64,000 nt of DNA from Ceratodon purpureus (lineage: Eukaryota; Streptophyta; Bryopsida; Pseudoditrichales; Ditrichaceae). A program made the position numbers and the translations under genes. Under the pieces are notes generated by a model that saw nothing but the letters and a program-made list of their open reading frames with translations, was not told the DNA's origin and made no database searches. Positions 45,064 through 56,644 of this stretch are shown piece by piece. Within the stretch, counting starts at the first letter, position 1; the number at the start of each line of letters is the position of its first letter. The stretch lies in the NCBI GenBank assembly GCA_014871385.1, contig CM026433.1:4763823-4827822 (forward strand). Direction: 5' to 3'.

Positions 45064-48000
45064 TCAGAGAGGGTTGGAGTAGCGCTTCTCCGGTGCAACC
45101 ATTGTATCAATTTCTCTTAACAAAATCTGAAGTTCCAAGTCTTCTGGTGGTTGCTTCTTAGACAATGTAGAATTAGAAGCGTTAACTTCAAAGAGTCCAG
45201 AACTGACTTGAGAGAGCTTCGAGGATGATACGGTCGAAGTTGTTGAGCATGATACTGCAGTTGGCCCCGATATGTTTCCGTAGGGGGGGAAATAGTATAA
45301 AGGTTTCGAAGGAGAGTGATTCTTCCGTGAGTTCATCCAACTCCTCTGCAGGAACTTCATGCGGATTAGAATAAAAAATCTGGGGAAACGTTGCTGTAGT
45401 GGAGTGGCGAGTCATCTTCGGTCCCGAGCAGGTATCTTGACTATTTCCTCCATCATCTTCATCTGTTATGTAACCTTGGGGTTATGTCCCACAGAAATTG
45501 GGGGGTTCGAAATTGTTAAAATCCGAATAAAAAATACCCTTCGATTCCATGAAAAGCCGAACTTCTTCTTCTTCTTCCCATGTGGTGGGACTTGGTTCCG
45601 GATGATCACCTTGTGCTCCAGGCTTGTAGAAATGAAGTGGGCTGAATCGGGGGTTATCTGTTAGAGGAGGTACTTCATCACGAGTAGCATTTAAAGGTGA
45701 AGAGGGAGATACCTCAGTAGATTCTGGGTTGATAGTTGGTGAAGAAGGTTGTGTCTTCAAAGGTATAGGTCTGCTTGAGGTACTCTCTGGAAACAAAGTT
45801 ACGTTCATGTGCTGACTCTTTCTTTCCTCTTGATCCATGTCTTCTTCTTCGGTTATGTAGCCTTGAGGCTGTGGACTCTCAAAACCAGGGGGTTCAAAAT
45901 TATTGAAGTCTGAATAAAATATGCCTCGTGACTCCATAAAAAGTCTGACTGCCTCTTGTTCCTCGAAGGTTGCAGGCTCACAATCAGGATGGCAACCTTG
46001 GTTCCCTGGTTTGTAGAAGTGTAGTGGGCTAAAAGGTCGAGTCTTAGGGTGCAGGTCCTGTGGTAGCTGGTTCCCTTGAAAGGCCCTTTGTGAATCGGGT
46101 TGTTGCTGTGGCTGAGGCTCGATGTCTGGACTGTCCACTGGCGGGGAAGCTTGAAAAGGTGGAGGCAATTGTGATCCTGAGGAGCTTTTGTTGGAGGTTG
46201 GACGAGGTTGACGGTTTGAAGTTGAATTTAATGCTGGCCCTCGTACAATGTTCTGAACTGGAACATCGACCCGGTTGGAGGGGCCAGCTTCATGGTCATG
46301 CCTGCCTCGAGAAGGAGGGTGAGTTGAAGATGCTACCGTTTTCTTTCGTGAAGCTGCTGACCGGTACTTCGCCGAGGATAGACGGACTGAAGCAAAAAGG
46401 GACTCAATTGCTGCTTGGAGTTCCTCATCTTGCTGAGGAGCCTGGCTATTCATTGGATTTTCCTCTTCGTCACATTCAATATCATCTGGTAAGGTTTCAG
46501 CTGTGTGTGTTGCCATACCTTGGGGTAGAAGCAAGACTGGGGGGACAAAATGCCATATAATCCTGTCCTGCTCTGTGTTTGCAAATATACTGTCTCGTGT
46601 CCAGATATCCTGAAAGATTCTACGTTTGTCCAGACAGTCTTCAGGTTTCCTGTGATGTCGATAGATGTCATTTAATGCTTCCATACCACAAAGGACGGTA
46701 GATCTCCAGGCATGAAAAATTGCAGCTCCCACATGGAATGCTTTGTGTCCTAATTCAAAACTGCACCGCTCGCACCACAGATGCCAAAGCAAATTAGATC
46801 TTAAAATATCCCATGGGGTATTAACGTCAATTTTCGTTTTCCCTGCAGAACTCCAGGAGACAGGTGTATATCGCGGAATATCTGCTGGTCCCTCCATCAG
46901 TCCTGTAAGTTGCTCTGGCCAGTCTACGCAGTATGGTCCAAGGGTCGTGGAGTTTCGTAAAGCTTGAAAACGTGTCCATGCAACAGAAAGGTGTTGACAC
47001 TCTACTAAAGAATGCCGAATGGTGTCTAAAATATTCTGATTACAGAGTCTACAGAAACCGTCACCTCCTATTTTAATCCTCCATTCCTCTGTTGGTAAAC
47101 CTCCAATTAGAGCTAGCCAATTCATTGATGATACCTTTCGCTGTTTCCAGTCGTGCCACACTCTGCGATAAAAGAGAGCACAGTGGTCACGGGTAAAACC
47201 CCGTGATAATAATTCTACAGTAAGCCAGGCTTCTTCCTGCTTGATATGTAAACCAAGTCGGTAGCCCTTTTTAACTGTATAATTGTAGAAGGGGATGGTT
47301 GGGCTCTTAAAAAAGGGCTTCCATTGCCATTGTTTAGGATCCCAAGGTAAATGTGCCAAAAAGTCATTACCAATGAGCCAAAGTGTATGCTCCTGAGATG
47401 GGCAGTCCGGGGGATTAAAAGCTTTGAAATCCCCAAGTAGCCCATCCCGAACTCCCACCCTAACTTCTTGATAGAGCTTTCTAGGCAGTTCAATATCACC
47501 TTGTAGATGAAGGGAAAGCAGATGACTGTCATTTACTTTGTAAATATGTGCGTATATTTTACCTTGGTGTACATGTCAGAGATGATACACATATCTGAAT
47601 TCTCCATCTTGTTTCTCTGAAATCCAGGAATGTAACGAGACAACGTAACGGGAAGATGGATTCCATGGAATACTAGAAATCATCTTGTCCCTTTGTTGTT
47701 CCACGGTCCTGGTTCGGGCGTTTGTGGTAGCCCTAATATCTGCCACTGACATCCAGTCTTGCTTTTCCTCATCCCAGAAGTCGCCAATTGTCGTGATACC
47801 GTTTTGTGCCCAAGCTACAAAGTTAGATGAAGGCTCAGTTCCCCACTGAAGACCTTGCGGTGAAACTATTAGCCTGTTGCCAAAAAGGGGTTCTCGTAAA
47901 ATCTCTGCCGGTGTAGAAGGTGGGATCTGTTCCAATCCAGGCTGAAGAGAGCTCCAGCTGTTGAGAACAGTGTGCCATAATGAAGATCCTGAGGTGCGAA

Positions 48001-50890
48001 GTTTATTAACCGGGTGAAGGATCCAGTTGGAGTACTCAGTCCATTGCCCAGTTCGTTTGAAAGAGATATGGTCTATCCGGTATTTGATAAACACCTTCCA
48101 AGGCTCATCCCCTGGTTGCATCCCTCTGACCATAATTTTAGTAAGCAGACTATGGATTTGCGTGGCTGGATCAAGCACCTGCATACCACCTTGAACTATA
48201 GGCAGAATGGTTGTTGCCCATCGGATCCGTGCACGCGTTTTATGTTCACATTTACCACTCCAAGTGTAATCCCTGATTAGAGCTGTGACTTTCGAGATTG
48301 CCGAGGTAGAGGTTGTAGCACATGCTGCCATATACCAAATGGAGCCAAGAATCACTTGATTAACCACCAGAATTCGGCCAGCCAATGATAGTAAGTGTGT
48401 ACTCCATCTTTTTATGCCTTCACGAATTTTAATAATCATAGTGTTGTCAATGGCTTCCTGGGGTAATTTGTAACCTATGAGGTATCCGAGATGCTTAGTT
48501 GATTCTCCCTGTTGCAGCCATATCAAGCCTAATTCCATGCCCCACTGCCAGGGACGAGGAGTATCTTTTGCCCATATGGCCCTGGTTTTTGGCCAATTAA
48601 TTTTGGAACCAGAACCGTCACAATATAAATTGAGTACAATCATTGTCCTATCCAAGTTCATAGGCGTACCTTGGAGGAGTAAGTTCGTATCATCAGCAAA
48701 TTGACTTGAGCAGGTGGAAGAGCCATCTGGAAGAGTAAGTCCTTGTACCTCATATCTTGGATCTTTGAGCATTTGAGGGAGAACATTAGCTGCAATCAGA
48801 AATAAGTAAGGTGCTAACGAGCAGCCTTGTCTTACAGAGCGTTGCAGTTGGAATGGGTCCCCTGGAAATCCATTCACAAGAACTGAGGATTCTGCCGTAA
48901 CATATAGACATCTTACCCAGGAGATCCATGTAAGATGAAAACCCATCTTTTCCATTGTCTGTTCTAGAAAGGTCCAGCTTAAACGATCATACGCCTTCTC
49001 AAAATCCAGAAGAAGCATCACCAAGTCTTGTTGACTTTCTGGGCCCCAATGGAGAGCCTCAAAAGCCAAGAACAGATTATCAAAAATGCATTTTCCAGGT
49101 ACGAAGCCATTCTGAGAAGGGTCTATCCAGAGGACTATGTTTTTCGTCATACGTAAGGCTAGTAATTTCGCCAATATCTTGTAGAGGGTGGTCAGAAGAG
49201 TAATGGGTCTAAAATTCGTCAAGAACGCAATACTATCTGACTTGGGAATGAGAGTAATAAGTCCCTGGTTTAATTCTGCAAGGAAATAGGCGGATTCAAA
49301 TGTTTCCACTACAAAGGCATAAACATGAATCCCAATAATATCCCAGAGTTTGTGAAAAAATTCCGTGGGAATGGAGTCTATCCCGGGAGCCTTGTCCAAA
49401 GGTAATTGTTTTACAGTCCGAGTAACTTCTTCCATAGAGAACGGAGCAGTAAGTAGCGCATTCTGTTCATCAGTGACTACCTTACGAACACTTTCAAGAC
49501 AAATTTGTCTTGCTGCATCATTGGCTTCAACAGTGGGGTCCGCCGTGTAAAGGGTTCTGTAGAATTCAGTAGCATAAAGGTTGAGTTCTTTCTGATTCGA
49601 AATAACTCGGTTATCTCTTACCAGCTCTTTAATTCTAACAGAGGGTTTACGCTCCTTATGAAGTTCAAAGAAGGGTTTGGTACATCTATCAGCTATTTTA
49701 GTCCAACGAGCACCTGTCTTGTTAATACGCCTCTCAAGTCTGGCCTGACGAATCTCATGAAGACGAAGTTGAGCAGCAGCCAGTTGTTCCCTAGCCTCTA
49801 CATTTTCCCAGTCTCCATGTAAGATCTCTTCAGCCTCCAAAATATCTTTGATTTCAGCATCATAAGTTTCTTGCCATTGTTTGGATTTAGAGTCCGAATA
49901 AGAATCACTAGCAATTTTAACTGCTGTCAGAGCTTTGTGCAGTTTTTCCGACCAAAGTAGCTGCGGGTCTTCATCGATTGCTGAATTCCAGGCGTCAATC
50001 AGGATTTGGCGCCCTTCAGGTTTGTCTAGCATTGATTTATTGAAATGTTTCCTTTTCGGAAAAGGAACATCCCGGTCGTGGATCTTAATAAAATATGGAG
50101 AGTGATCTGATATCTTCCTGTAACTTGGCCAAATACCACACTGACCTCCAATAGCTTGAATATCCTGGTTAATATAAATTCGATCGAGTCTTATGTCTCC
50201 CATTTGTCCATTATCCCATGAAAAAAGTTTTTTCGTAACATGACGGAATTCGTGTAGCAGAAATGAGTCTGAGACTCTAAAATGGAGTAGCATATTATTC
50301 CATGCCAGTAATTCAGCTTGTCGCATTCCTGTCAAGGGAAGACCTCCTGCTCTGTCTTCTAGTCTCTCCACGACATTAAAATCTCCACATAAGACCCAGT
50401 TAGCGTTGGGAATTGGAGTAGATGAGATAGTATCCCATAATCTTCCTCTTTGTATTGTCTGATTATGTCCATAGATGCACATAATACCTAAGGTGAAAGA
50501 GGAATGAATCTGGAGTACAACATATTGGACTCGGCCTGGTACAATGATACCGGATGCTGACACAAAAGAGGTTAATTTGTTGCTGAGAAGAATAGCTGTC
50601 CCTCCTTTATATGTGTCCTTTACAGCATTGTAAATGGCTTCGTTCCAAAAGGATGGACCCTTTAGAAAGTCTAGCTGTTTGGTTTTATGAAGACAATCAT
50701 TTGCTGAAAATCGATGTTCCTGCAATAATAAGATATCGGGTTTTGGACATAGATGACTAAAGAGTTCCCTGATGGAATTTCTTTTTCGAATTCCTGTTAT
50801 GCCTTGTCCAAGGGCATTAACATTAAAAGTAGCAATGGTATATTTAGGAACTATCACCATGAGAGTCTGAAGTTGAAGGTGTGATGTCAT
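45064..50890 (-). pseudogene. LINE ORF2: endonuclease, reverse transcriptase, zinc knuckle and long repeated tail (broken)
   Basis: From ATG 50890. The APE-type endonuclease has TIATFNVNALGQG, LLLQEHRF, WVLCGDFNVVE and SDHSPYFIKI. The RT has LITLIPKSD, NFRPITLLTTLYKILAKLLA, LLLDFEKAYDRLSW, VRQGCSLAPYLF and FADDTNLLL (Phe for the usual Tyr of YADD). A zf-RVT-like region follows past a TGA at 47578-47576 (WHDWKQRKVSSMNWLALIGG, CRLCNQNILDTIRHSLVECQ). After this comes a roughly 400-residue Pro/Ser/Gln/Glu-rich tail with a duplicated module (FSPLHFYKPG to FYSDFNNFEPP). A TAA at 45484-45482 interrupts the tail, the frame continues, then shifts at a seven-base G/C run near 45283-45289 and ends at 45064. 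Without the breaks it would be about 1,940 residues, long for a plant LINE ORF2. It overlaps ORF1 by about 47 bp. Confidence 0.9.
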
Positions 50891-52517
50891 GATCACCTAT
50901 AAGTGTTCTAACCTTCTTCAAGGTTGGTTTAGGGGGAGATTGCGGAATATAGGACAAAGCCTCCATTCCGAACATTTCCACCCAAGTCTCGACCAAATGA
51001 TTCGTATTGAGCAGAGAGTTTGGTGGGGGTGTAAGCAGGTCCACGAGCTCCACAGGCAATTTTCTCCATCTGAATTGACGGTAGCCAACGAAAGAAAATT
51101 TCCGTGGGCCAGTACATATCATGGTGAAAATTTTACATGTACTCTGAGTTCCGTTTTCAAGTTCGTTCTCAGACCAATAATACATCCAAGTTGCCGAGTC
51201 CCATGTAGCCAGGGGGTGATGACCGTCCTTGAAGTTTTTAATAATCGTCCTGAGTTCCATAAAAACATCATTGGTTATCTGCATGCGCATAAATTTGGTG
51301 TTGTTATTGACCGCTGAGACTATCTTCATCTCTGAGACCGGTATCATTGCGATGGGTTTAAGTTTACGGTGCTCCCGTTCACAAATGTATTCCCAGGAAA
51401 GGGTGCTGTTTGAAAATCTGTAAAATACCGGAATCACAAGACCCCTCAAAGTCGCACATTGAGGTATCTTGTCAATACCAAGAGTCTCAAGAAAGTGTCG
51501 TGATAACTCTGTCGACCTATAAATCCTTTTGCTTGTGTGGTCCACTTGGTCATCACGAATTCCACCATCAATCCTATCGTCAACTTGGTCTTTGTCCTTG
51601 ACTTTAGAGTTCCATACGAAAGGGGGGCGCTCCGGATTGTCCTTACGCCTCTGACGTCTCTTGTGAGGGAGAGGTGTATCCTGACCTGCCGATGCTCCTG
51701 CTGCAGTAGGAAGACACGGAGGAGTATGATGAGATGGTACTTGTTGATCTACTTCCTCCGAAGAAGGAGGAAGAAGGATGACAAGTTCCTCAGATTCAGA
51801 GGGCGAAACTGGTGAATCCGCTACAATAGGCTCCACCCTTGACGGAGGGTTCACAGTCTGAGGAAGAATCTTGCCATGTGATTGTTGAACAATAACTTCA
51901 ATCATGGGTGAAGGTATCGGGGAAGAAGCTTGAGCCGAACTCTTCTTATTTGCGGCTGGAGATTCCGATGATTTCCGATCATTGGCAGAAGGACCTTTGT
52001 TAGGTGTAACTTTTGCGGAAGAAGTCTTGGCTGCTGTACCATTTGCAGATGGGCCCTTCGCTAATGCCTGCTGAGCACTTTTAAGTGGAGTTGTAACCGA
52101 AGGTGACTTCCCATTTACAACTGCAACAGGGTCCTGCATAGGTGTATGGGACGGAGTGTACTTATTCCCTTTTCCACCTGAAGTAGGAGCGTTAGCAGCT
52201 GGTCGTGAAGCATTGACGGCTGGTGTAGGAACTTGAGGCGGTCTGGGAGCCGGAGCAGACTTAGTCGCGGTTACACCTGGGGCTGAAGGTTTTCGAGAAG
52301 GTTGCGGATGCGCAGCCTTGTCAGAGGTTTTCTTCTCTGGAATTTGAGTTGGAGAAGGCTTTTGAACCTGAGGTGGAACCGTCGTCTCATAAGCTTTTGT
52401 TCGAAAAGAACACCTGGTTATGAATCGGGATATTGAACCCGACTTGTGAATCGGGATATTGAACCCGACAAATCGGGATATTGAATCCGACTGAATCGGG
52501 ATATTGAACCCGACCAA
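50844..52517 (-). CDS. LINE ORF1 (gag-like)
   Basis: Open for 557 codons with no ATG in the first 126: the frame opens inside the 23-bp monomer array with a TTG, and the first ATG is 52139-52137 (MQDPVAVVNGKSP). Residues about 40-290 are Pro/Ala/Ser/Lys-rich and probably disordered. Residues about 300-330 are basic (HKRRQRRKDNPERPPFVWN). A folded-looking C-terminal part contains ELSRHFLETLGIDKIP, VIPVFYRFSNSTLSWEYI and TWMYYWSENELENG. I do not see the DUF4283/CCHC zinc knuckle common in angiosperm LINE ORF1 proteins. Position and overlap with ORF2 make it ORF1. If the frame is used from its opening, the monomers themselves encode repeats of VGFNIPI. Confidence 0.7.
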   Translation of the reverse strand: MVGFNIPIQSDSISRFVGFNIPIHKSGSISRFITRCSFRTKAYETTVPPQVQKPSPTQIPEKKTSDKAAHPQPSRKPSAPGVTATKSAPAPRPPQVPTPAVNASRPAANAPTSGGKGNKYTPSHTPMQDPVAVVNGKSPSVTTPLKSAQQALAKGPSANGTAAKTSSAKVTPNKGPSANDRKSSESPAANKKSSAQASSPIPSPMIEVIVQQSHGKILPQTVNPPSRVEPIVADSPVSPSESEELVILLPPSSEEVDQQVPSHHTPPCLPTAAGASAGQDTPLPHKRRQRRKDNPERPPFVWNSKVKDKDQVDDRIDGGIRDDQVDHTSKRIYRSTELSRHFLETLGIDKIPQCATLRGLVIPVFYRFSNSTLSWEYICEREHRKLKPIAMIPVSEMKIVSAVNNNTKFMRMQITNDVFMELRTIIKNFKDGHHPLATWDSATWMYYWSENELENGTQSTCKIFTMICTGPRKFSFVGYRQFRWRKLPVELVDLLTPPPNSLLNTNHLVETWVEMFGMEALSYIPQSPPKPTLKKVRTLIGDHDITPSTSDSHGDSS

Positions 52518-52606
52518 ATCGGGATATTGAACCCGACCTAATCGGGATATTGAACCCGACCTAATCGGGATATTGAACCCGACCTAATCGGGATATTGAA
52601 CCCGAC
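52423..52606. repeat. Eight 23-bp tandem monomers at the LINE 5' end
   Basis: Each unit is AATCGGGATATTGAACCCGA plus three bases, mostly CCT; the linkers vary and one unit has T for C (GAATCCGA). Each unit is itself an interrupted palindrome (TCGGG...CCCGA). Read in LINE orientation the unit GGTTCAATATCC resembles a Pol III B box with one extra base. Confidence 0.9.
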
Positions 52607-52643
52607 TACCATAGTCTACCCATAGTTAGGTAGACTATGGTAG
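52606..52643. repeat. Perfect inverted repeat at the LINE 5' junction
   Basis: CTACCATAGTCTACC and its exact complement GGTAGACTATGGTAG separated by CATAGTTA (15-bp stem, 8-nt loop). One arm lies inside the inferred LINE end and the other in the target duplication and flank. Confidence 0.9.
52620..52636. repeat. LINE target-site duplication, 5' side
   Basis: CCATAGTTAGGTAGACT, identical to 43250-43266. It is also part of a perfect 15-bp-arm inverted repeat (52606-52643). Confidence 0.7.
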
Positions 52644-52790
52644 TTGGCACCACGTTGGCATGGGGATTCGAACTCACAACCACCTCACCGGTTTGCCTTG
52701 ACTCAAACCAAGGCCGTTGTGTCTGCAAGCAATAGCACTTTCATGGCTACGTGGCTCTCCATTGCTTGTGATCTTATGCGGTTTGAGCAT
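52644..52790 (-). repeat. Possible tRNA-derived SINE fragment
   Basis: On the minus strand GAGTTCGAATCCCC (52675-52662) matches a Pol III B box closely (10 of 11 against GGTTCGANNCC). About 70 bases upstream GTAGCCATGAAAGTG is a weak A-box candidate. No full cloverleaf can be drawn, and the LINE appears to have inserted next to it. Only the B box is good evidence. Confidence 0.3.
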
Positions 52791-53179
52791 CTAGAAGTGT
52801 CATACTTGTTGTGCTTGATTTTGTAGGAGCCTTCGAAGACATGCTCCTTTCTCCGGCGAAGTAATCAAGATTATGAGCAGCGAGCACTCGCACTCATTTA
52901 TGTCTTTGGAGAAAAATGTCTATCTCAGTTTTTTACAAAGTTCACTGAATTTGATAAGAATTTGAACCTCTATATAATTTTTGTGAATTTTTTTATAATA
53001 GAGGGTATTTATAGTGAAGTGTTTGATTTAGTGGATTTATGAGATTTTAAAAATTTGATTATATATTTTTGATTTCTTAAGTAGTTTGTATATTAGAAGT
53101 TTCGGTAACTTTTAGCGTAATAATATGATATCATGGAACTTTAAGCTAAATTATAGAGCAATGACAGTGATTCTTGGTG

Positions 53180-53213
<34 letters not shown>

Positions 53214-54942
53214 GTAATTTTGGAAGTCTTTGAAATATGGGAGAATCTTTATTTAGAAGAAGAAGGATTTTTGGAATCAAATAGGTTCTTTTTTTGGAAG
53301 CTAGGAGGATTAAAAATTGAGAGAGGCCAACTATTAAACCTAAGTGCATCAATAATTAAAAGTAGCATAATTTAATAAGGAGCTATATGGAAATAGTTCA
53401 AATCAATAAGTGGAGACTTTGATTTTAGGTTCACTTGTACAAGGTTTTGATAGCCTATTATATCAGTTACTCTAATTTTTCAATTTAGGCTTTTAGAAAT
53501 TTACAAAAAATTCAATATAGTCCCATATTCCCTATGATTGCACAACCTTTGTGTTTCTTTTTTACATCATCTATGCCATTTAATTAGCATGAAGGCTTTG
53601 AAAGTGGTTTTTAGCACTGTTGCAATTTTGTTCTTATATTTACATTCCACATACAATAACAAAATATATTTTCAAGGTAATAAATATATAGAGAAATATT
53701 ATCTTATTTTACAAAATGTATTTGATGTATTCTAGGCACATTCTTTATTGAATATTATAGATTATTTATAATCAATTTATTTAAATGAAATGAAGTTGTA
53801 CATAATACTACATCAAAAATCATATAATTTTCACTTGAAATAAAGAAACTCAATCTTTTGTTTTTTTTATTTTGCATAATGTAATACATTTCTAGTAGTG
53901 ACTTCTCCAAAATTGCAATTACAATCAATTTTAAAGCTTCAAAGATGAATCGAAGTAAACCAAATTTTTTATTGATATTATGACTAACAACATAGTAAGT
54001 CTATTTGTGACCTTATATCTAATTAAAGATTGTTGTGTGGTGTGTAATTTATTACGTTTACAAAATTTACCTTATTTGATTTAGTGAATCACTATATCCT
54101 TTCATAAAACATGCATTTTAAAAATGTTTGTTGGAAATTAGCCATCTCTAGCTCATTTTGAAATCATTGATTGATATTTAATCTTACTTAGGTGCTATAT
54201 TTTTAATTCATTTATTGTACAACATAAAAATGTATTAAATTTTTATTATTTAATTAAATATTGAAGTCTAAAAATACAAGCTTCTAAATGTTTTATTAAG
54301 TTGTTGATTAATAAATTTTTAAACATTCAAGTTTTAATAAAAGATAAAAAATATTTTCACTCTATTTTTTTAGACTTATTTTAGATTTTAGAATGATAAA
54401 TCAATATTCTTGATTTGATAAAGCCATTGAAATGTAAAATAACAATTTAATATGCATGGACACCAAGCTATAATTCATATTAGGAAGTTCTAAATAGATA
54501 ACAAATTCAATTAAAAGTTCATAGTTGATTAACGAGGAATGCAATCTTGTGAGCAGCGAGCAGCGAGCAGAGTACTGTTCATCGGGCAGTTTCTGAATTT
54601 TTTTGAAAATTTTCGTTTTTTTCTGAAAAAAATAATAAGAGCGCCTATTACCGCAGAATCTTAAAAGAATCTAAAGGAAATCTTTGGGATTCAATGGCCG
54701 TTTCGGCTGGTCCCGGGATCGTTAATATCGGATTTTTTTAATTCGAAGACATGTATAGATATACGTATCCGGTAAATTATATACTTTATAGATAGGATGG
54801 AAAAATGTACAAAATTTAACTGCCTATACATCAGGTATACTTAACAAAGTATATTGAAACTCGAATAATACAATCCAGTATAAGTACAAATAAAATTGGA
54901 TGTACATACGAAGAAGCTAACTAACTAAAGTCAAGGTAAAAT
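52791..54942. other. AT-rich region without a recognised gene
   Basis: Strongly AT-rich. It contains a (TTA) microsatellite at about 53182-53213 and GAGCAGC repeats at about 54551-54571, echoed by GAGCAGCGAGCACTC at about 52875. It may include old transposon ends; no coding domain seen. Confidence 0.45.
53182..53213. repeat. (TTA)n microsatellite
   Basis: About ten uninterrupted trinucleotide units. Confidence 0.9.
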
Positions 54943-55542
54943 CTAGAAGTAATCAGGGCTGCGCCAAACTTGGCTATCATCGGTATCAGTGTCATTGAAC
55001 ATAATCGGGTAACCCTCATTATCTCCCCAGCCGTTGGACTCGGTCGAGGCTTCATCATAATCAGAGGAAGCTCCATCGTGAAAAAGGCGCTCCTCTGGTG
55101 CTGGAGGAGCCTCGTAGCTGTAGTCAATCTGGCCGCCAAAGTACTCCTCTAAACCGTCGGAGTCGTAGCCATCACCAGGACAATAGTCATCACCAGGGGC
55201 GCCATGAACATCCAACCCCCAGGGATCCTTGGGCTTCGAATCTCCATGGTCTGAGTGGGGAACCTCAACACAGATGTTGGTGTTCTCCACTTCAACCACC
55301 TGGATGGTGAGCTCATCGTCGCAGCCTCCAATGTCAATTCCTGCCTCCTTAAGATAGTCCAAAGCTCCTTCAGGCTTGCGGACTGGAGGTGCCTCTGGAT
55401 CCACCTCTGTAGCCTCCTCTCCGTTCTCTGGCATTGATAAAGGGGTCTTCAAAGGAGTGCGATCCGATGCAACGCCTGGGAGGAGTTCCGGAGCAATTCC
55501 GAGATCAGAGAGCCTTCTATGCCGAGCCCGTGTGAATACCAT
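54943..55542 (-). CDS. Small acidic protein of unknown function, with spliced 5' leader
   Basis: 199 residues from an ATG in a strong context (CCACCATGG, 55542-55540). It starts basic (MVFTRARHRRLSDLGIAPEL), then turns strongly acidic with many Asp/Glu/Gly/Pro (VEVENTNICVEVPHSDHGD, then DEASTESNGWGDNEG), ending VWRSPDYF. No known domain. The upstream DNA looks like a spliced 5' UTR: acceptor at 55561-55562, an exon at 56095-56041 with donor GTAAGT and acceptor CAACAG, and a first exon ending somewhere below 56618. A TATA box lies near 56650. The ending VWRSPDYF slightly resembles CWRSMPYL at the end of the protein at 43894-44613, too short to claim homology. It could be a host gene or a transposon accessory gene. 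Confidence 0.6.
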   Translation of the reverse strand: MVFTRARHRRLSDLGIAPELLPGVASDRTPLKTPLSMPENGEEATEVDPEAPPVRKPEGALDYLKEAGIDIGGCDDELTIQVVEVENTNICVEVPHSDHGDSKPKDPWGLDVHGAPGDDYCPGDGYDSDGLEEYFGGQIDYSYEAPPAPEERLFHDGASSDYDEASTESNGWGDNEGYPIMFNDTDTDDSQVWRSPDYF

Positions 55543-55560
55543 GGTGGTGTGTAGGAGTAC

Positions 55561-56640
55561 CTGAAAACCCGAATCAACAGGAAAGAGAACAAAGTCAGTA
55601 AATATGAGCACAAGAACAAAGGAGACAAAACCCGAAAGTGTATTCTCCTAAAACCCGAAACTAGAATCCGACAACAAATCCCATTAACTAACACTTCACA
55701 ACTAACATAAAACCACTAGCATCTAACTAAACATTAGCACTAGCGAAATTATAAACATGCGGATCAAAGCAGTGGAAACAGTAGTGATATCAGTAAAAAC
55801 AGTAAATAGTAGAATCCGTAGAACTAGCTAACAAAGTATTAATTAGTATAAGTTAAATAATAGATAGAAGATAGTAGACAGTAATAACAGTAGAAACGGT
55901 AGAAACAATAGAAACAGAACATAGTAGTATCGGGAAAGATAATAGGTACTAGTATCGGTAGAACCAAGTAACACAGTTGTAAGAAATAAAAATACATCAA
56001 CAAACTAATGGAGATCAACCAAGTTAACAAGAAAACTTACCGTATAGGATGATACGAATACTTGGAAGACGATGTAGATATCGCGGACTGGAACACTGTT
56101 GAGACAGAAAGAAAAGTGGTTAGTTAAGTAACTGATGTCCACTGCCGAGACCAGGCAGTCCACAAAGTATACTACTGATTGTCGGTGGTTGACTCAGATG
56201 CTAATCCTCTAAGACCACTAAGTCCACTGCCGAGACCAAGCAATCCAGGAAGTATACCGCGAGCTAGGAACCACTAACTGTCGGTGGTTGACTTAGATGT
56301 AAACCTCTAGACCAGTAAGTCCACTGCCGAGACAGAAATAGCAATACAAAACCCGATACGATGAAGACCCCGCACCTACAAAGCATAATTTTACAAAACC
56401 TAGATGTAACGATATATATACTACATAGCTAGAGAAACCCGACACGAGTTAGAAGGTGAATGAACTAACAAGGGAAACCAAAGCATGAAATACCGAACCC
56501 ACAATCATAAAATCGAAGTGAACCATTATAAGATACCAACATAGTAACAATATAACAAGCAATACAAAAAACAATAGAAGAGTAGACTAACAACCTCAGC
56601 GAAAAAGCCGTAGGAGAAAGAGGGAGTTTGGAGAGAAATA
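55561..56640 (-). other. Spliced 5' leader region of the acidic-protein gene
   Basis: About 1.1 kb of noncoding DNA with splice-like signals: donor ACG|GTAAGTT at 56041/56040, acceptor CAACAG at 56096, acceptor TTTCAG at 55561. It contains three copies of a phrase near CCACTGCCGAGAC (56138-56333). No coding content. Confidence 0.5.
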
Positions 56641-56644
56641 AGGT

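Larger units (their letters stand above)
43267..52619 (-). mobile_element. LINE (non-LTR retrotransposon, APE endonuclease type), about 9.35 kb
   Basis: Flanked by a 17-bp direct repeat, CCATAGTTAGGTAGACT, at 43250-43266 and 52620-52636, read as the target-site duplication. In element orientation: a 5' array of eight 23-bp monomers, ORF1, ORF2 (endonuclease, RT, zinc knuckle, long tail) and a 1.8 kb 3' region with another ORF. Damage includes TGA and TAA codons and a frameshift in ORF2. No poly(A) is seen at the 3' end (43267 side), which is a weak point of the boundary call. Confidence 0.8.

Noticed and set aside
47576-47578. Selenocysteine or programmed readthrough at TGA in LINE ORF2
   Set aside because: The same ORF also has a TAA and a frameshift, so ordinary decay explains it better.
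52423-52606. CRISPR-like array of short palindromic repeats
   Set aside because: Units are directly tandem with 2-5 base linkers, no spacers and no cas genes; it is the LINE 5' monomer array in a plant genome.
52644-52720. tRNA gene on the minus strand
   Set aside because: Only a B box is convincing; no acceptor stem or anticodon arm can be drawn. Kept only as a weak SINE candidate.
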